NCBI RefSeq assembly: GCF_003258605.2
Contig: NZ_CP031264.1
Coordinates: forward strand, 3,968,001-4,032,000
Direction of reading: 5' to 3'
DNA from: Peterkaempfera bronchialis
Lineage (GTDB): Bacteria > Actinomycetota > Actinomycetes > Streptomycetales > Streptomycetaceae
Length of the DNA stretch: 64,000 nucleotides
The notes under the pieces are model-generated. The model saw nothing but the letters and a program-made list of their open reading frames with translations. It was not told the origin of the DNA and searched no databases. Shown here one piece after another: positions 42,421-51,909 of this stretch. The stretch's first letter is position 1; each line of letters begins with the position of its first letter. The position numbers were made by a program, and so were the translations under genes.

Positions 42421-44175
42421 ATGGAACCGCTGGGGGCGGACGACCCGCGGCAGGTCGGCGGCTACCGGCTGCTGCGGCGGCTGGGTGCGGGCGGGATGGG
42501 CCGGGTCTACCTGGGCCGTACCGGGGGCGGCCGGACCGTCGCGGTGAAGGTGGTGCGCTCCGACCTGGCCGACGACGGCGAGTTCCGGGCCCGCTTCCGG
42601 CAGGAGGTGGCGGCGGCCCGCCGGGTCGGCGGGGCGTGGACGGCGCCGGTCCTGGACGCCGACACCGAGGGCCCCCGGCCCTGGGTGGCCACCGGCTATG
42701 TCGCCGGACCGGCCCTGGACGCGGCCGTCAGGGAGACCGGGCCGCTGCCCGAGCAGACGGTGCGGGCGCTGGGCGCCGGGCTCGCCGAGGCGCTGGGCGC
42801 GGTGCACGCCACCGGGCTGGTGCACCGCGACGTCAAGCCCTCCAATGTGCTGCTGGCGCTGGACGGTCCGCGCCTGATCGACTTCGGCATCGCCCGCGCG
42901 CTGGACGCGGCCACCGCGCTCACCCGGTCCGGCTATGTGGTCGGCTCGCCCGGCTATATGTCCCCCGAGCAGGCGGGCGGCCATGAGGCGGGCCCGGCGA
43001 GCGACGTCTTCTCGCTGGGCGCCGTGCTGGCGTACGCGGCCACCGGGGTCCCGCCGTTCGGCGAGGGCGTGAGCGCGGCGGTGCTGCTCTACCGGGTGGT
43101 ACACGAGCGGCCGGGCCTGGGCGCCCTGGACGGCCCGCTGCGGCAGGTCGTGGAGGCGTGCCTGGCCAAGGAGGCGGCGGCGCGGCCGACCCCCGACGCA
43201 CTGCGGGAGGCGCTGGCCGCCGGCGGGGAGACGGTACGGCTGCTGCGCGACGGCTGGCTGCCGGCGGCCCTTTCGGCGGCGGTGGGGCGGCGCGCGGTGG
43301 AGCTGCTGGACCTGGAGGGCGAGGCGGCCGAGCAGGCCCCCGCGCCCTGGGACGCACCGGGCACCGGGACGGACGGCTCCGGGGTCTCGGCGGCCTCCGG
43401 GTCGTTCGGGCCGCCGCCCGAGGGATGGGTGCCCACCCGGCCGCTGGGCGGCGGCGCCCCGCCCGCCGAGGCCACCGGCGTGCCCACCGCCGTGTCGGAC
43501 GCCGTACCGGACGCCGTACCCGGGCAGAGACCCCGGGCCGGGCGCTGGGGGCCGGGCGCCAGGACGGCCGCCGCCGTCGGGGCGCTGCTGCTCATCGGCG
43601 GCGCCACCGCACTGGTCCTGCGGCTGGCGGACGGCGGGAAGGAGACCCCGTCCGGCGGCTCCGGCGCCGCCGCCACCGGGCAGGTCACCCCGGCCGGGGG
43701 GTCGGACACCGCCACCACCACCGGGCAGACGACGCCGTCCGGGGAGCCCTCCACCACCGAGACCGGGGAGGAGACCCCGTCCGGGGAGCCCTCCACCACC
43801 GCCACCGGGAAGCAGGACGGGCAGGTGCCCGCCGCCCTGCTCGGCAGGTGGAGCGGCGACATCACCACCAAGCTGGTGCCGCTCTCCAGCACCTTCGAGG
43901 TGACGGTACGGCAGGGAGCCAAGGGCGCCGTGGTCACCGAATCCCGCAACAACTCCCAGCTGACCAAGGGAAGTTACTGCCTCGGCCAGGGAACGCTGCT
44001 CTCCGTGGGGCCCCGCCGGATCGTGGTTCGGGAGGAGCCCTCCGGCGGCAACACCAGCTGCACCACCACCCCCGAGACGCAGACCTACACCCTCAACGAC
44101 GACGGCACCCTGCACCTGGAGGTCGCCGACGCATCGGGGACCGACCCCTCCGGAGACCTGGCCCGGCAGGGCTGA
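42421..44175 (+). CDS. Serine/threonine protein kinase with one membrane segment
   Basis: Encodes 584 residues. Kinase domain ~14-275: LGAGGMGRVY, K43 in VAVKVV, HRDVKPSN with D137, and DFG with D154. A Pro/Ala-rich linker, a membrane segment (~381-401, VGALLLIGGATALVLRL) and an extracellular tail follow. The tail has TTGQTTPSGEPSTTETG-like repeats and a small C-terminal domain (LLGRWSGDITTKLVPLSSTF). It resembles the eukaryotic-type kinases of Streptomyces, with an external sensor. The gap 42207-42420 before it holds GGCGGCAGGG repeats and no gene. Confidence 0.9.
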   Translation: MEPLGADDPRQVGGYRLLRRLGAGGMGRVYLGRTGGGRTVAVKVVRSDLADDGEFRARFRQEVAAARRVGGAWTAPVLDADTEGPRPWVATGYVAGPALDAAVRETGPLPEQTVRALGAGLAEALGAVHATGLVHRDVKPSNVLLALDGPRLIDFGIARALDAATALTRSGYVVGSPGYMSPEQAGGHEAGPASDVFSLGAVLAYAATGVPPFGEGVSAAVLLYRVVHERPGLGALDGPLRQVVEACLAKEAAARPTPDALREALAAGGETVRLLRDGWLPAALSAAVGRRAVELLDLEGEAAEQAPAPWDAPGTGTDGSGVSAASGSFGPPPEGWVPTRPLGGGAPPAEATGVPTAVSDAVPDAVPGQRPRAGRWGPGARTAAAVGALLLIGGATALVLRLADGGKETPSGGSGAAATGQVTPAGGSDTATTTGQTTPSGEPSTTETGEETPSGEPSTTATGKQDGQVPAALLGRWSGDITTKLVPLSSTFEVTVRQGAKGAVVTESRNNSQLTKGSYCLGQGTLLSVGPRRIVVREEPSGGNTSCTTTPETQTYTLNDDGTLHLEVADASGTDPSGDLARQG

Positions 44176-44187
44176 CCGGCGCCCCGG

Positions 44188-44219
44188 GCGGGCGTGATCG
44201 GGGGCGGGCGTGATCGGGG
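44188..44219. repeat. 16-bp tandem duplication before mqnC
   Basis: GCGGGCGTGATCGGGG occurs twice in tandem in the 125-bp gap between the kinase and mqnC. It is another of the short repeats scattered through intergenic DNA here. Confidence 0.8.
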
Positions 44220-44300
44220 GCGCGGAAGACGCTGGCGTAGGCTGGTCCGGCGGTCTGCCGGCCGTACCAACCACGACCCGTTTGTAGGAAAGGACGCCAG

Positions 44301-45524
44301 GTGTCCGAGCCCGCAGTGCCCCTCGCCGCACCCTCCGGGAACGACCTCCAGTCCGTCCTCGACCGCGCGGCGGCCGGCGGCCGGATCACCCCCGAAGAGG
44401 CGCTCGACCTCTACCGGCACGCCCCCCTGCACGCCCTGGGCTCGGCCGCCGACGCCGCGCGGCGGCGGCGCTATGCGGGCACGGAGCACATCGCGACGTA
44501 CATCATCGAGCGGAACATCAACTACACCAACGTCTGTGTGACGGCGTGCAAGTTCTGCGCGTTCTATGCGCCGCCGAAGAGCGACAAGGGGTGGTCGCGG
44601 GATCTGGAGGAGATCCTGCGGCGGTGTGCGGAGACCGTGGAGCTGGGCGGCACCCAGATCATGTTCCAGGGCGGCCACCACCCGGACTACGGGGTGGAGT
44701 ACTACGAGGAGCACTTCTCCGCGATCAAGGCCGCGTACCCGCAGCTGGTGATCCACTCGCTGGGCGCCTCCGAGGTGGAGCACATGGCGCGGATCTCCAA
44801 GGTGAGCGTGGAGGAGGCGATCTCCCGCATCCACGCCGCCGGGCTGGACTCCTTCGCCGGAGCCGGGGCCGAGCTGCTGCCGGAGCGCCCCCGCAAGGCC
44901 ATCGCGCCGCTGAAGGAGTCCGGGGAGCGCTGGCTGGAGATCATGGAGACCGCCCACAACCTGGGCGTGGAGTCCACCACCACCATGCTGATGGGCACCG
45001 GCGAGACCAACGCCGAGCGGATCGAGCACCTGCGGATGATCCGCGACGTGCAGGACCGCACCGGCGGGTTCCGCGCCTTCATCCCGTACACCTACCAGCC
45101 GCAGAACAACCACCTCAAGGGCCGCACCCAGGCCACGGTCTTCGAGTACCTGCGGATCATCGCGGTGGCGCGGCTCTTCCTGGACAACGTCGCCCACATC
45201 CAGGGCTCCTGGCTGACCACCGGCAAGGAGGCCGGCCAGCTCACCCTGCACTACGGCGCCGACGACCTCGGCTCGGTGATGCTGGAGGAGAACGTCGTCT
45301 CCTCGGCCGGCGCCAAGCACCGCTCCAACCTGCTGGAGCTCATCCACCTGATCCGCGCCGCCGGCCGCACCCCCGCCCAGCGCGCCACCACCTACGAGCA
45401 CCTCGCCGTCCACGACGACCCCGCCAACGACCCCGTCGACGCCCGGGTCGCCTCCCACATCGCCTCCACCGCCATCGAAGGCGGCACCGCCCACCCCGAG
45501 TTGACGATCCTCGCGGCCAACTGA
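44301..45524 (+). CDS. mqnC: Cyclic dehypoxanthinyl futalosine synthase MqnC
   Basis: Encodes 407 residues. The radical-SAM motif is C79-X3-C83-X2-C86 (CVTACKFC), with RNINYTNVC before and GGTQIMFQGGHHPDYGVEYY after. MqnC cyclises dehypoxanthine futalosine to the spiro intermediate. It is a paralogue of MqnE at 35697. GTG 44301 follows AGGAAAGG. A degenerate amidohydrolase gene starts 14 bp downstream. Confidence 0.95.
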   Translation: MSEPAVPLAAPSGNDLQSVLDRAAAGGRITPEEALDLYRHAPLHALGSAADAARRRRYAGTEHIATYIIERNINYTNVCVTACKFCAFYAPPKSDKGWSRDLEEILRRCAETVELGGTQIMFQGGHHPDYGVEYYEEHFSAIKAAYPQLVIHSLGASEVEHMARISKVSVEEAISRIHAAGLDSFAGAGAELLPERPRKAIAPLKESGERWLEIMETAHNLGVESTTTMLMGTGETNAERIEHLRMIRDVQDRTGGFRAFIPYTYQPQNNHLKGRTQATVFEYLRIIAVARLFLDNVAHIQGSWLTTGKEAGQLTLHYGADDLGSVMLEENVVSSAGAKHRSNLLELIHLIRAAGRTPAQRATTYEHLAVHDDPANDPVDARVASHIASTAIEGGTAHPELTILAAN

Positions 45525-45538
45525 CCGGCGAGCGAACC

Positions 45539-46195
45539 GTGATCGTCCTGCACCGCGCCGACCTGGTGCTGCCCGTCGCCGCCCCGCCGCTCGCCGACGG
45601 GGCGGTGGCGGTGCGGGACGGCCGGATCGCCGCCGTCGGCCCGTACCGGGAGCTGGCCGCCGCCCACCCCGCCGCCCGGGTCCGCGCCTGGGGCGGGGTG
45701 CTGACCCCCGGCCTGCGCACCCCGTACGGCCGCCCGCTGCTGGAGCACGCGTACCACCCCGACCCCCGCGAGGCCGAAGAGCTCGGCACCGAACCGCTCA
45801 CCGGCCCGGCCCTGGCGGCGCTCGCCATGGACGACACCCGCTGGGGCGCCTCCGCCCGCCGGGGGCTCCAGCGGATGCTGGCGCACGGCACCACGGCGCT
45901 CAGCGGCCCATTCGAACGGGCCCCCGTACGGACCGCCGTCGCCCGCTCCGGCCTGGCCGTGGTCCCGCCGCCCGCCACCGACCCTGGGGAGCCCGGCTTC
46001 GACCTGCTGCGGGCGGGCCTTGGGACGGGGCTGGAGGCGGCCGTGCACGGCCCGCTGGCCCCCGGCGCCCGCGCCGACCTGGCGGTCTTCGCGGTGGACC
46101 CGGACGGCGACCCCGAGGCCGCCCTGCGCCGCCGAGGGGCGGGCGGCTGCATCGCCACCGTACTGGCCGGACGGCTGGTCCACCGGCGCCGCTGA
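45539..46195 (+). CDS. Truncated amidohydrolase-like (imidazolonepropionase-like domain) protein
   Basis: Encodes 218 residues, about half the length of an active amidohydrolase. The N-terminal beta-sandwich (VIVLHRADLVLPVAAPP, then GAVAVRDGRIAAVGPY) and the C-terminal APGARADLAVF are present. After GVLTPGL the HxH metal motif is replaced by RTPYGRPLLEHAYHPDP, and the rest of the barrel is missing. It is probably not a hydrolase. GTG 45539 lies 14 bp after mqnC, so it is co-expressed with it. A role as a dead deaminase-like partner in the futalosine route is only speculation. Confidence 0.75.
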   Translation: MIVLHRADLVLPVAAPPLADGAVAVRDGRIAAVGPYRELAAAHPAARVRAWGGVLTPGLRTPYGRPLLEHAYHPDPREAEELGTEPLTGPALAALAMDDTRWGASARRGLQRMLAHGTTALSGPFERAPVRTAVARSGLAVVPPPATDPGEPGFDLLRAGLGTGLEAAVHGPLAPGARADLAVFAVDPDGDPEAALRRRGAGGCIATVLAGRLVHRRR

Positions 46196-46361
46196 ACACC
46201 CCCGCCCGGGGTCGAACTCACGCGCCGTCGGCCGGGGTTGTGCCCGACCGGCCGTGACCTGGAGGGCCCCGGGCCGCTACGATCCCGCTCAACCGCCGTT
46301 CCCACGGCGGGCAGTCCTCCGAGTCCGTCCCCCATGCCCCTCGGGGCAGCAAGCAGGAACG

Positions 46362-46907
46362 ATGCGATCCGAGTCCGTCCCCCGGATCGGCCGCGGCTGG
46401 TACGTGGTCGCCGTGCTCAGCGCCGTCCTGGCGCTCGGCATGGGCGTGCTCGGCTGGCGCCAGCTGAACCAGGCCGACCGCATCGCCGCGGACCCCGTGA
46501 AGGCGCAGGGCACCGTCACCCGGCTCGCGGCCGGTACCGCCACCTACAGCCAGGTCGACTACACCGCCGACGGCCGCACCCTGCACGCCGCCGACCTCCG
46601 GCTGCCCGAGGACGCCGCCGTGGGCGACCCGATCTGCCTGGAGTACGCCAAGGCCGACCCCGGCGCGGTACGGGTCTGCGGCCAGCGCTACCCGCAGCCG
46701 GCCGGCGTGGGCCTGGCCCAGACCAGCGTGCCGGTGGGGCTCGGCCTCCTGGTGGTCTGCCTGCTGCGCATCCGCCGCCACCGCCGCGCCCTGGCGGTGC
46801 GGGGCGGAGCCGTCCGCACCACCGCCGTCTTCGCCTCCGAGGGCGTGGCCGCCGCCGCGCCGAGGACCCGGCGGCGGCGTCGCGGCGGGCGCCGCGCGCG
46901 CCGCTGA
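46362..46907 (+). CDS. DUF3592-like membrane protein
   Basis: Encodes 181 residues with two membrane segments (GWYVVAVLSAVLALGMGVLG and VPVGLGLLVVCLLRI) flanking an external beta-rich part (QGTVTRLAAGTATYSQVDYT, then VGDPICLEYAKADPGAVRVC). A basic tail follows (TRRRRRGGRRARR). The pattern is DUF3592-like; function is unknown. ATG 46362 is just inside a region where CCGAGTCCGTCCCCC occurs twice (about 46319 and 46370). Confidence 0.7.
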   Translation: MRSESVPRIGRGWYVVAVLSAVLALGMGVLGWRQLNQADRIAADPVKAQGTVTRLAAGTATYSQVDYTADGRTLHAADLRLPEDAAVGDPICLEYAKADPGAVRVCGQRYPQPAGVGLAQTSVPVGLGLLVVCLLRIRRHRRALAVRGGAVRTTAVFASEGVAAAAPRTRRRRRGGRRARR

Positions 46908-46953
46908 GACCCGCCTGCCGCACGGCCCGGCCGCGCGGTGAAGAATGGGTCCC

Positions 46954-47646
46954 GTGACCCGAGCTTCCCTGGACAAGCAGCCGCATGAAGTCGCCGCGAT
47001 GTTCGACGGCGTGGCGGCCAACTACGACCTGACCAACGATGTGCTCTCGCTGGGCCAGGCCCGGGCGTGGCGGCGGGCCGTGGCCCGGGCGGTGGACGTC
47101 CGCCCCGGCGACCGGGTGCTGGACCTGGGCGCCGGCACCGGCACCTCCTCGCTGCCGTTCGCGGCGGCGGGTGCCCGGGTGGTGCCCTGCGACTTCTCGC
47201 TGGGAATGCTCACCGAGGGCAAGCGCCGCCACCCGCGACTGCCGCTGACGGCGGGCGACGCGACCCGGCTGCCCTTCGCCAACGACTCCTTCGACGTGGT
47301 CACCATCTCCTTCGCGCTGCGCAACGTCCAGGACACCGACGCCGCGCTGCGCGAGATGCTGCGGGTGACCCGGCCCGGCGGCCGGGTGGTGATCTGCGAG
47401 TTCTCCAGCCCGACCTGGGCGCCCTTCCGCACCGTGTACACCGAGTACCTGATGCGGGCGCTGCCGCAGGTGGCCACCGCCGTCAGCAGCAACCCGGACG
47501 CCTATGTCTACCTCGCCGAGTCCATCCGGGCCTGGCCCGACCAGCCGGCGCTGGCCGCCAGGCTCCAGCAGGCCGGTTGGGGCGAGGTCGCCTGGCGCAA
47601 TCTGACCGGTGGCATCGTCGCCCTGCACCGGGGCACCAAGATCTGA
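46954..47646 (+). CDS. menG: Demethylmenaquinone methyltransferase
   Basis: Encodes 230 residues, UbiE/MenG family. VLDLGAGTG is the SAM motif; [20 protein letters not shown] at the start and [19 protein letters not shown] later are characteristic. It methylates demethylmenaquinone, the last ring step. I choose GTG 46954; ATG 46945 is in frame. A strong hairpin follows the stop. Confidence 0.93.
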   Translation: MTRASLDKQPHEVAAMFDGVAANYDLTNDVLSLGQARAWRRAVARAVDVRPGDRVLDLGAGTGTSSLPFAAAGARVVPCDFSLGMLTEGKRRHPRLPLTAGDATRLPFANDSFDVVTISFALRNVQDTDAALREMLRVTRPGGRVVICEFSSPTWAPFRTVYTEYLMRALPQVATAVSSNPDAYVYLAESIRAWPDQPALAARLQQAGWGEVAWRNLTGGIVALHRGTKI

Positions 47647-47649
47647 ACA

Positions 47650-47692
47650 CCCGTGGCCGGGCCGCCTCATGAGCAGGCGGTCCGGCCACGGG
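47650..47692. terminator. 18-bp-stem bidirectional terminator
   Basis: Bases 47650-47667 pair with 47675-47692 (one G-T pair) around a 7-nt loop, between the menG stop and the converging SGNH hydrolase gene. Confidence 0.92.
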
Positions 47693-47712
47693 GTGGCTCT
47701 GCCGGGGTCGGT

Positions 47713-48855
47713 TCAGGACGCGGTGCAGCTGAGCGTCGGGGTGCCCGGGGTGCCGCCGGTGGACCCGAGGAAGCCGAACGACGTGGAGGTGCCCGCCGCC
47801 AGCGCGCCGTTCCAGCCCACATCGGTGACGGTGTTGGTGGAGCCGCTGGTGGTCAGCGTGCCGTTCCAGATCTGGGTGATCTTCTCTCCGCCGGAGAAGG
47901 ACATGGTCACCTTCCAGTGGGAGATCGACGCGGTGCCGCTGTTGCGCACCGCCACCTCGCCCTGGAAGCCGCCCTGCCAGCTCCCCACCGTCGTGTACGA
48001 CGCCGCGCAGCCGGACCCGGCCGGCGGCGGGCTGGTGGGCGGCTGGGTGGTCGGAGGCTTGCTGGTGGGCGGCTGGCTGGTCGGGGGCTGGCTGGTGGGC
48101 GGCTGGCTGGTCGGAGGCTGGCTGGTGGGCGGCTGGGTGGGCGTGGTCCCGCTCAGGGCGGCGGCCAGCGCCGGGTACCAGCGGTCGGAGATCTTGACGA
48201 TGCCGGTGTCATTGGGGTGCACCCCGTCACCGGTGTCGGTGGCGGTGTTGAAGCCCGTCCACTGGTCCACCACCGTGATCGGCGACTTGGCGGTGGTCTT
48301 GCCCGCCGCCCAGGCGGGGATGCGGGCGTTGAGGTCCTTCACCCGCTGCGCGCACTCCGGGCAGGTGCTGGGGTTCATTGGGATGATCTGGGCGACCAGC
48401 ACCTTCATGTTGGGGTTGGACGCCCGCATCTGGTCGACCAGGGTGCTGTAGGCGGCCAGGATCTGGTCCGGGGAGCGGTTGCTCCAGACGTCATTGGTGC
48501 CGAAGTGCATGACAACGATGTCGGGATGCGTGGCCGAGAGCCACCCCGGGAGCTGGTTCTGGTCGGCGACCGTGGTCACCAGGGCGCCGCCGTGCCCCTC
48601 GTTGTCGCCGTCGTACGGCACCGAGCAGCCCTGCGGGCCCAGGGTGCCGACAAAGTCGATGTTGGTGTAGCCGTTCTGCTGGAGCTTGTTCCAGAGCAGC
48701 GCCCGCCAGCAGCCCGGTGAACCCGTGATGGAGTCGCCCAGCGGCATGATCCGGATCGGGGTGGCGGCTGCGGCCGGCCGTACCACCACCAGGGCGAGCA
48801 CGACGGCCAGTACGGCCAGCAGTGTGCCCAGGATGTTCTTTCTCGTGAGGCTCAT
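47713..48855 (-). CDS. Secreted SGNH hydrolase with C-terminal cellulose-binding domain
   Basis: Encodes 380 residues. The signal peptide (~1-31) is followed by an SGNH/GDSL domain: GDSITG with Ser42, FGTND (~118-122) and DGVHPND with D210/H213. The linker (~237-280) is built of QPPTS repeats. A CBM2-type domain (~281-380, GSGCAASYTTVGSWQGGFQG) closes it. This is a secreted carbohydrate esterase targeted to cellulose or chitin. A CebR-type box lies upstream, at 48923. ATG 48855 follows AAAGGG. Confidence 0.9.
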   Translation of the reverse strand: MSLTRKNILGTLLAVLAVVLALVVVRPAAAATPIRIMPLGDSITGSPGCWRALLWNKLQQNGYTNIDFVGTLGPQGCSVPYDGDNEGHGGALVTTVADQNQLPGWLSATHPDIVVMHFGTNDVWSNRSPDQILAAYSTLVDQMRASNPNMKVLVAQIIPMNPSTCPECAQRVKDLNARIPAWAAGKTTAKSPITVVDQWTGFNTATDTGDGVHPNDTGIVKISDRWYPALAAALSGTTPTQPPTSQPPTSQPPTSQPPTSQPPTSKPPTTQPPTSPPPAGSGCAASYTTVGSWQGGFQGEVAVRNSGTASISHWKVTMSFSGGEKITQIWNGTLTTSGSTNTVTDVGWNGALAAGTSTSFGFLGSTGGTPGTPTLSCTAS

Positions 48856-48922
48856 GGTGCCCTTTCGCCTGTGTCTGTCGCCGGGCCCGCCGGGGGCGGC
48901 CCGGGCAGCCGCGGCACAGGAA

Positions 48923-48936
48923 CGGGAGCGCTCCCA
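48923..48936. promoter_or_regulatory. CebR-type cellobiose operator
   Basis: CGGGAGCGCTCCCA matches the Streptomyces CebR operator TGGGAGCGCTCCCA in 13 of 14 bases and lies 68 bp before the hydrolase start. In Streptomyces this sequence controls cellulolytic genes, which fits the cellulose-binding domain. Control by CebR itself is inference. Confidence 0.82.
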
Positions 48937-49027
48937 CGACGGCCCGGATCGCCCAGCAGCGACCCGCAGCCGGTACCGCCCTCATGAACCCATCACGGGT
49001 ACTCGCGCGTCAAGAGATATGCAGAGA

Positions 49028-49069
49028 GCCCGCCCGTCCCCGCTGTACTCGGCGCGGGGACGGGCGGGC
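49028..49069 (-). terminator. Hairpin terminator after the nuclease gene
   Basis: GCCCGCCCGTCCCCGC at 49028-49043 pairs with 49054-49069 in a 16-bp stem with a 10-nt loop, just downstream of the nuclease stop (reading left). Confidence 0.9.
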
Positions 49070-49080
49070 CTGCACCAGCG

Positions 49081-51594
49081 TTACGGCTTCAGCCGCAGCA
49101 CCTGCGGGTCGTGGTCGCTGGTCTGGTCGGCGAACTCCGAGTTGATGTGCACGACCTCGTACTTCACGTGGTCGAGCATGCTCGGGTTGACCAGGATGTG
49201 GTCCAGCACCTGCGAGTTGCCCTGGAAGACGTAGGAGTAGCGCTCCTCCTTGGGCAGCGTGTTGATCATGTCGGTGAGCACCGTGCCGTTACCGGTCAGG
49301 GTGGTCAGCGCGGGGGAGAACTGGTAGTCGTTGAAGTCGCCCAGGGAGACGATGAGGGCCTTGGAGTCGGCGGCCTCCAGCTTCTTGACGAAGGCGTTCT
49401 CCAGCGCAGCCTGCTTCATGCGCTGCACCTCGGAGCTGCGCTGGGCCGGCTGGACGCGGCCGGCGATGTTCTGGTCGCCGCCCTTGCTGTTGAAGTGGTT
49501 GGCGATCACGAAGATCGTCTTGTTGTCCCTGGTGAGGAACTGGCCCACCAGCGGCTTGCGGCTGCTGTTCCATGCCTCGTCGGTCGGGGAGATCCGTCCG
49601 GGCGAGATGGTCAGCGCGGTCTTGTTGTTCTTGCCGGTGACGTCCACGGCGGTGGTGGCGCTGCCGCCCGGCCAGTCGACAAAGCTGACCTGCGTCGGGT
49701 CGAACAGGAAGACGGTGCGGATGTTGCCACCCGGCTGGCCGCCGTCCTTGTCGTTCACCGGGCTGATCTGGCGCCAGGAGTACTGCGGGCCGCCGGCCGC
49801 GGCGATTGCGGCGGTGAGCTTGGTCAGCGTCTTGTCGGCGTCCACGGTGCCGTCGTCGACCGCGCCGCTGTTGTCCTGGATCTCCTCCACGCCGACGATG
49901 GCGGGCGAGCGCAGATTGCTGACCAGGCCCGTGGCGAGCCGGTCGAACTTGGACTGCGCGTCGCTCGGGGCGAGGTTCTCCACGTTGTACGTGGCGATGG
50001 CGATCTCGTTGGACTTCGGCGCGGTGGCGACCTGCGGCTTGAGGCCGTTGTCCACGTGGGTGCCGAGGGTGCGGGCCTCCACGATGTAGGTGCCGGCGAA
50101 CTGGCTGTAGTCCAGCGGACCCTCGGTGACGCCCTTGAGGGTGTCGCCCACGTTCGCCATCGGGAAGGCGTCCGTGGTGTTCATCGCCTGCACCTGGAGG
50201 CGGGTGGAGTTGGGGTCGTCGTACGACGGGTAGTAGGTGCCGCCGCGCTTGGTCTTGTTGTGGCCGGGGTCGACGGTGACCCACAGCTCCTTGTAACCGT
50301 CCGTGGCGCCGACCACGCGGGTGTCGGAGATCTGGACGTTCATGCCCTCAAGCGACTCGTACAGGTCCAGGGCGTAGGCGGTCGGCTGGAGGTCGGAGTA
50401 CTCGATGCTGCCGTTGCCGTCCGCCGGGGGCGACCAGTCGGCGGGGATGTTCTTCTTGGTGAGGACGACCGGGGCGGGCAGCGCGTTGCCGCTGGAGATC
50501 ACGGTGACGATCGGCTTGATGATCTCGGTGATCGACTGGATGCCGGTGTCGTAGCCGCCCGGGTAGTACTCGGAGACCACACCGGACACGGTGACGCTGT
50601 CGCCGACCTTCACCGTGGGGGTGGAGCTGGTGTAGACGAAGATGCCCTCGCTGGTGCGGGGGTCCTTGTCCGGGTGCGGGTCCTGCATCCAGAAGCCCTT
50701 GGACGTGGACGAGGTGCTGGTGGTGCGGACACCGGTGACGATGCCGGTCACCCCGGTGACGTCCTTGGTGGCGAGCGGCGACCGCCGGGTGGTGCCCTGG
50801 ATGTCGTGGATCTTCGCCTGGACCGCATCGGCGGGGGGCGTGGGCGTCGCGGTCGGGGTCGGCGTCGCGGTCGGCGTCGGGGTCGGCGTCGGGGTGGAGT
50901 CGCCGCCGCCGGTGCTGCCGGAGTTCTCCGGGGTGGGCGTGCCTGCGGCGAAGTCGGCCGCGTTGTCGTCGGTGTCCACCAGGGTCCTGCGGGCGACCGA
51001 GTCGGTGTTGCTCGCCCCGGCGGCCGGGCCGGAGCCCTCGCGGACCACCGCGGTGCCGTAGCCGACCAGGTCCTTGATGCGGCCGTCGGCGGCGCAGTCG
51101 GCGGCGGTGAGGCAGGTCAGCGGGTCGCTGCCGCTGACCAGCGCGACGGTGCCGGTGGTGCCCGACATGTTGATGGTGCCGGTGACGTCCGGGGTGGGCA
51201 GCGCGGTGCTGCCGCCGGTGCCGGCGGCCTCGGCGACCAGGTAGCGGCCGTTCCCGGCGAGCGCGCCGGTGAGTCTGGTGACCTGCCACTTGGTGGTCGG
51301 GCCGGGGCTGCCGGAGAGGTACTGCACGCTGTAGCCGGAGAGGTCCAGCGCGGCGGAGCCGGCGTTGGCCAGCTCGATGAAGTCGTTGGTGTACGTGGCG
51401 CCGGAGTTGCCGCCGCCCCCGTACACCTCGGCTATCACGGCATCGGCGGACGGCGCGGCGAACGCGGTGTGCACGCCCACCCCCGCCAGCACGATCGAGC
51501 CGGTGATCGCGATCGGGACCAGCCGCCTGCGCAGCCGGGCGGGGCGGGGCGCTGCGGGACGGGAGTGCGTGTCTGCGTCGGGGGTCTGCGACAC
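49081..51594 (-). CDS. Secreted endonuclease/exonuclease (ExeM/NucH-type)
   Basis: Encodes 837 residues. The signal region (~1-45) is followed by a lamin-tail-like domain (~50-190), a TPTPTATPTP linker, an OB-like region and an EEP nuclease domain from about residue 527. Landmarks are AIATYNVENL, then VGVEEIQDNSG, HFNSKGGDQN, SLGDFNDYQF and SDHDPQVL. This is an extracellular DNase, probably for nutrient scavenging. GTG 51594 follows AAGGAG; a start at 51639 would extend the signal. It ends before a 16-bp hairpin. Confidence 0.9.
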   Translation of the reverse strand: MSQTPDADTHSRPAAPRPARLRRRLVPIAITGSIVLAGVGVHTAFAAPSADAVIAEVYGGGGNSGATYTNDFIELANAGSAALDLSGYSVQYLSGSPGPTTKWQVTRLTGALAGNGRYLVAEAAGTGGSTALPTPDVTGTINMSGTTGTVALVSGSDPLTCLTAADCAADGRIKDLVGYGTAVVREGSGPAAGASNTDSVARRTLVDTDDNAADFAAGTPTPENSGSTGGGDSTPTPTPTPTATPTPTATPTPPADAVQAKIHDIQGTTRRSPLATKDVTGVTGIVTGVRTTSTSSTSKGFWMQDPHPDKDPRTSEGIFVYTSSTPTVKVGDSVTVSGVVSEYYPGGYDTGIQSITEIIKPIVTVISSGNALPAPVVLTKKNIPADWSPPADGNGSIEYSDLQPTAYALDLYESLEGMNVQISDTRVVGATDGYKELWVTVDPGHNKTKRGGTYYPSYDDPNSTRLQVQAMNTTDAFPMANVGDTLKGVTEGPLDYSQFAGTYIVEARTLGTHVDNGLKPQVATAPKSNEIAIATYNVENLAPSDAQSKFDRLATGLVSNLRSPAIVGVEEIQDNSGAVDDGTVDADKTLTKLTAAIAAAGGPQYSWRQISPVNDKDGGQPGGNIRTVFLFDPTQVSFVDWPGGSATTAVDVTGKNNKTALTISPGRISPTDEAWNSSRKPLVGQFLTRDNKTIFVIANHFNSKGGDQNIAGRVQPAQRSSEVQRMKQAALENAFVKKLEAADSKALIVSLGDFNDYQFSPALTTLTGNGTVLTDMINTLPKEERYSYVFQGNSQVLDHILVNPSMLDHVKYEVVHINSEFADQTSDHDPQVLRLKP

Positions 51595-51909
51595 CGGAGG
51601 GGTCTCCTTCTGGGACGGGCGATGCGTCAGAACGGGCACACGGATGCGCGCCAGACCCCACCGCTGTCCTCGGTGGGGACTGGCGTGCCCGGCTCAAGAT
51701 ACGCGCGTAGAACGCCGCCGCAGAAGGGTCGTCGAGGTTAAATCTCGGTGACCACCCGAGGCCCCTTCACCGATGGCGCAGCGCATCGCGTGCGCCGCCC
51801 CACCGGCTCTGCTGCCCGGCCGGGTATTCGGGGGACCGGGCCCATAGACTGCTCAGGTCCGGTCCCGGACCGGGCCCGCATCAGCCGAGAGCAGCCAGGA
51901 GTGCCGACC

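Noticed and set aside
48025-48150. Regular repeats resembling a small repeat array or CRISPR
   Set aside because: They are in frame in the SGNH hydrolase and encode the QPPTS linker; there are no unique spacers.
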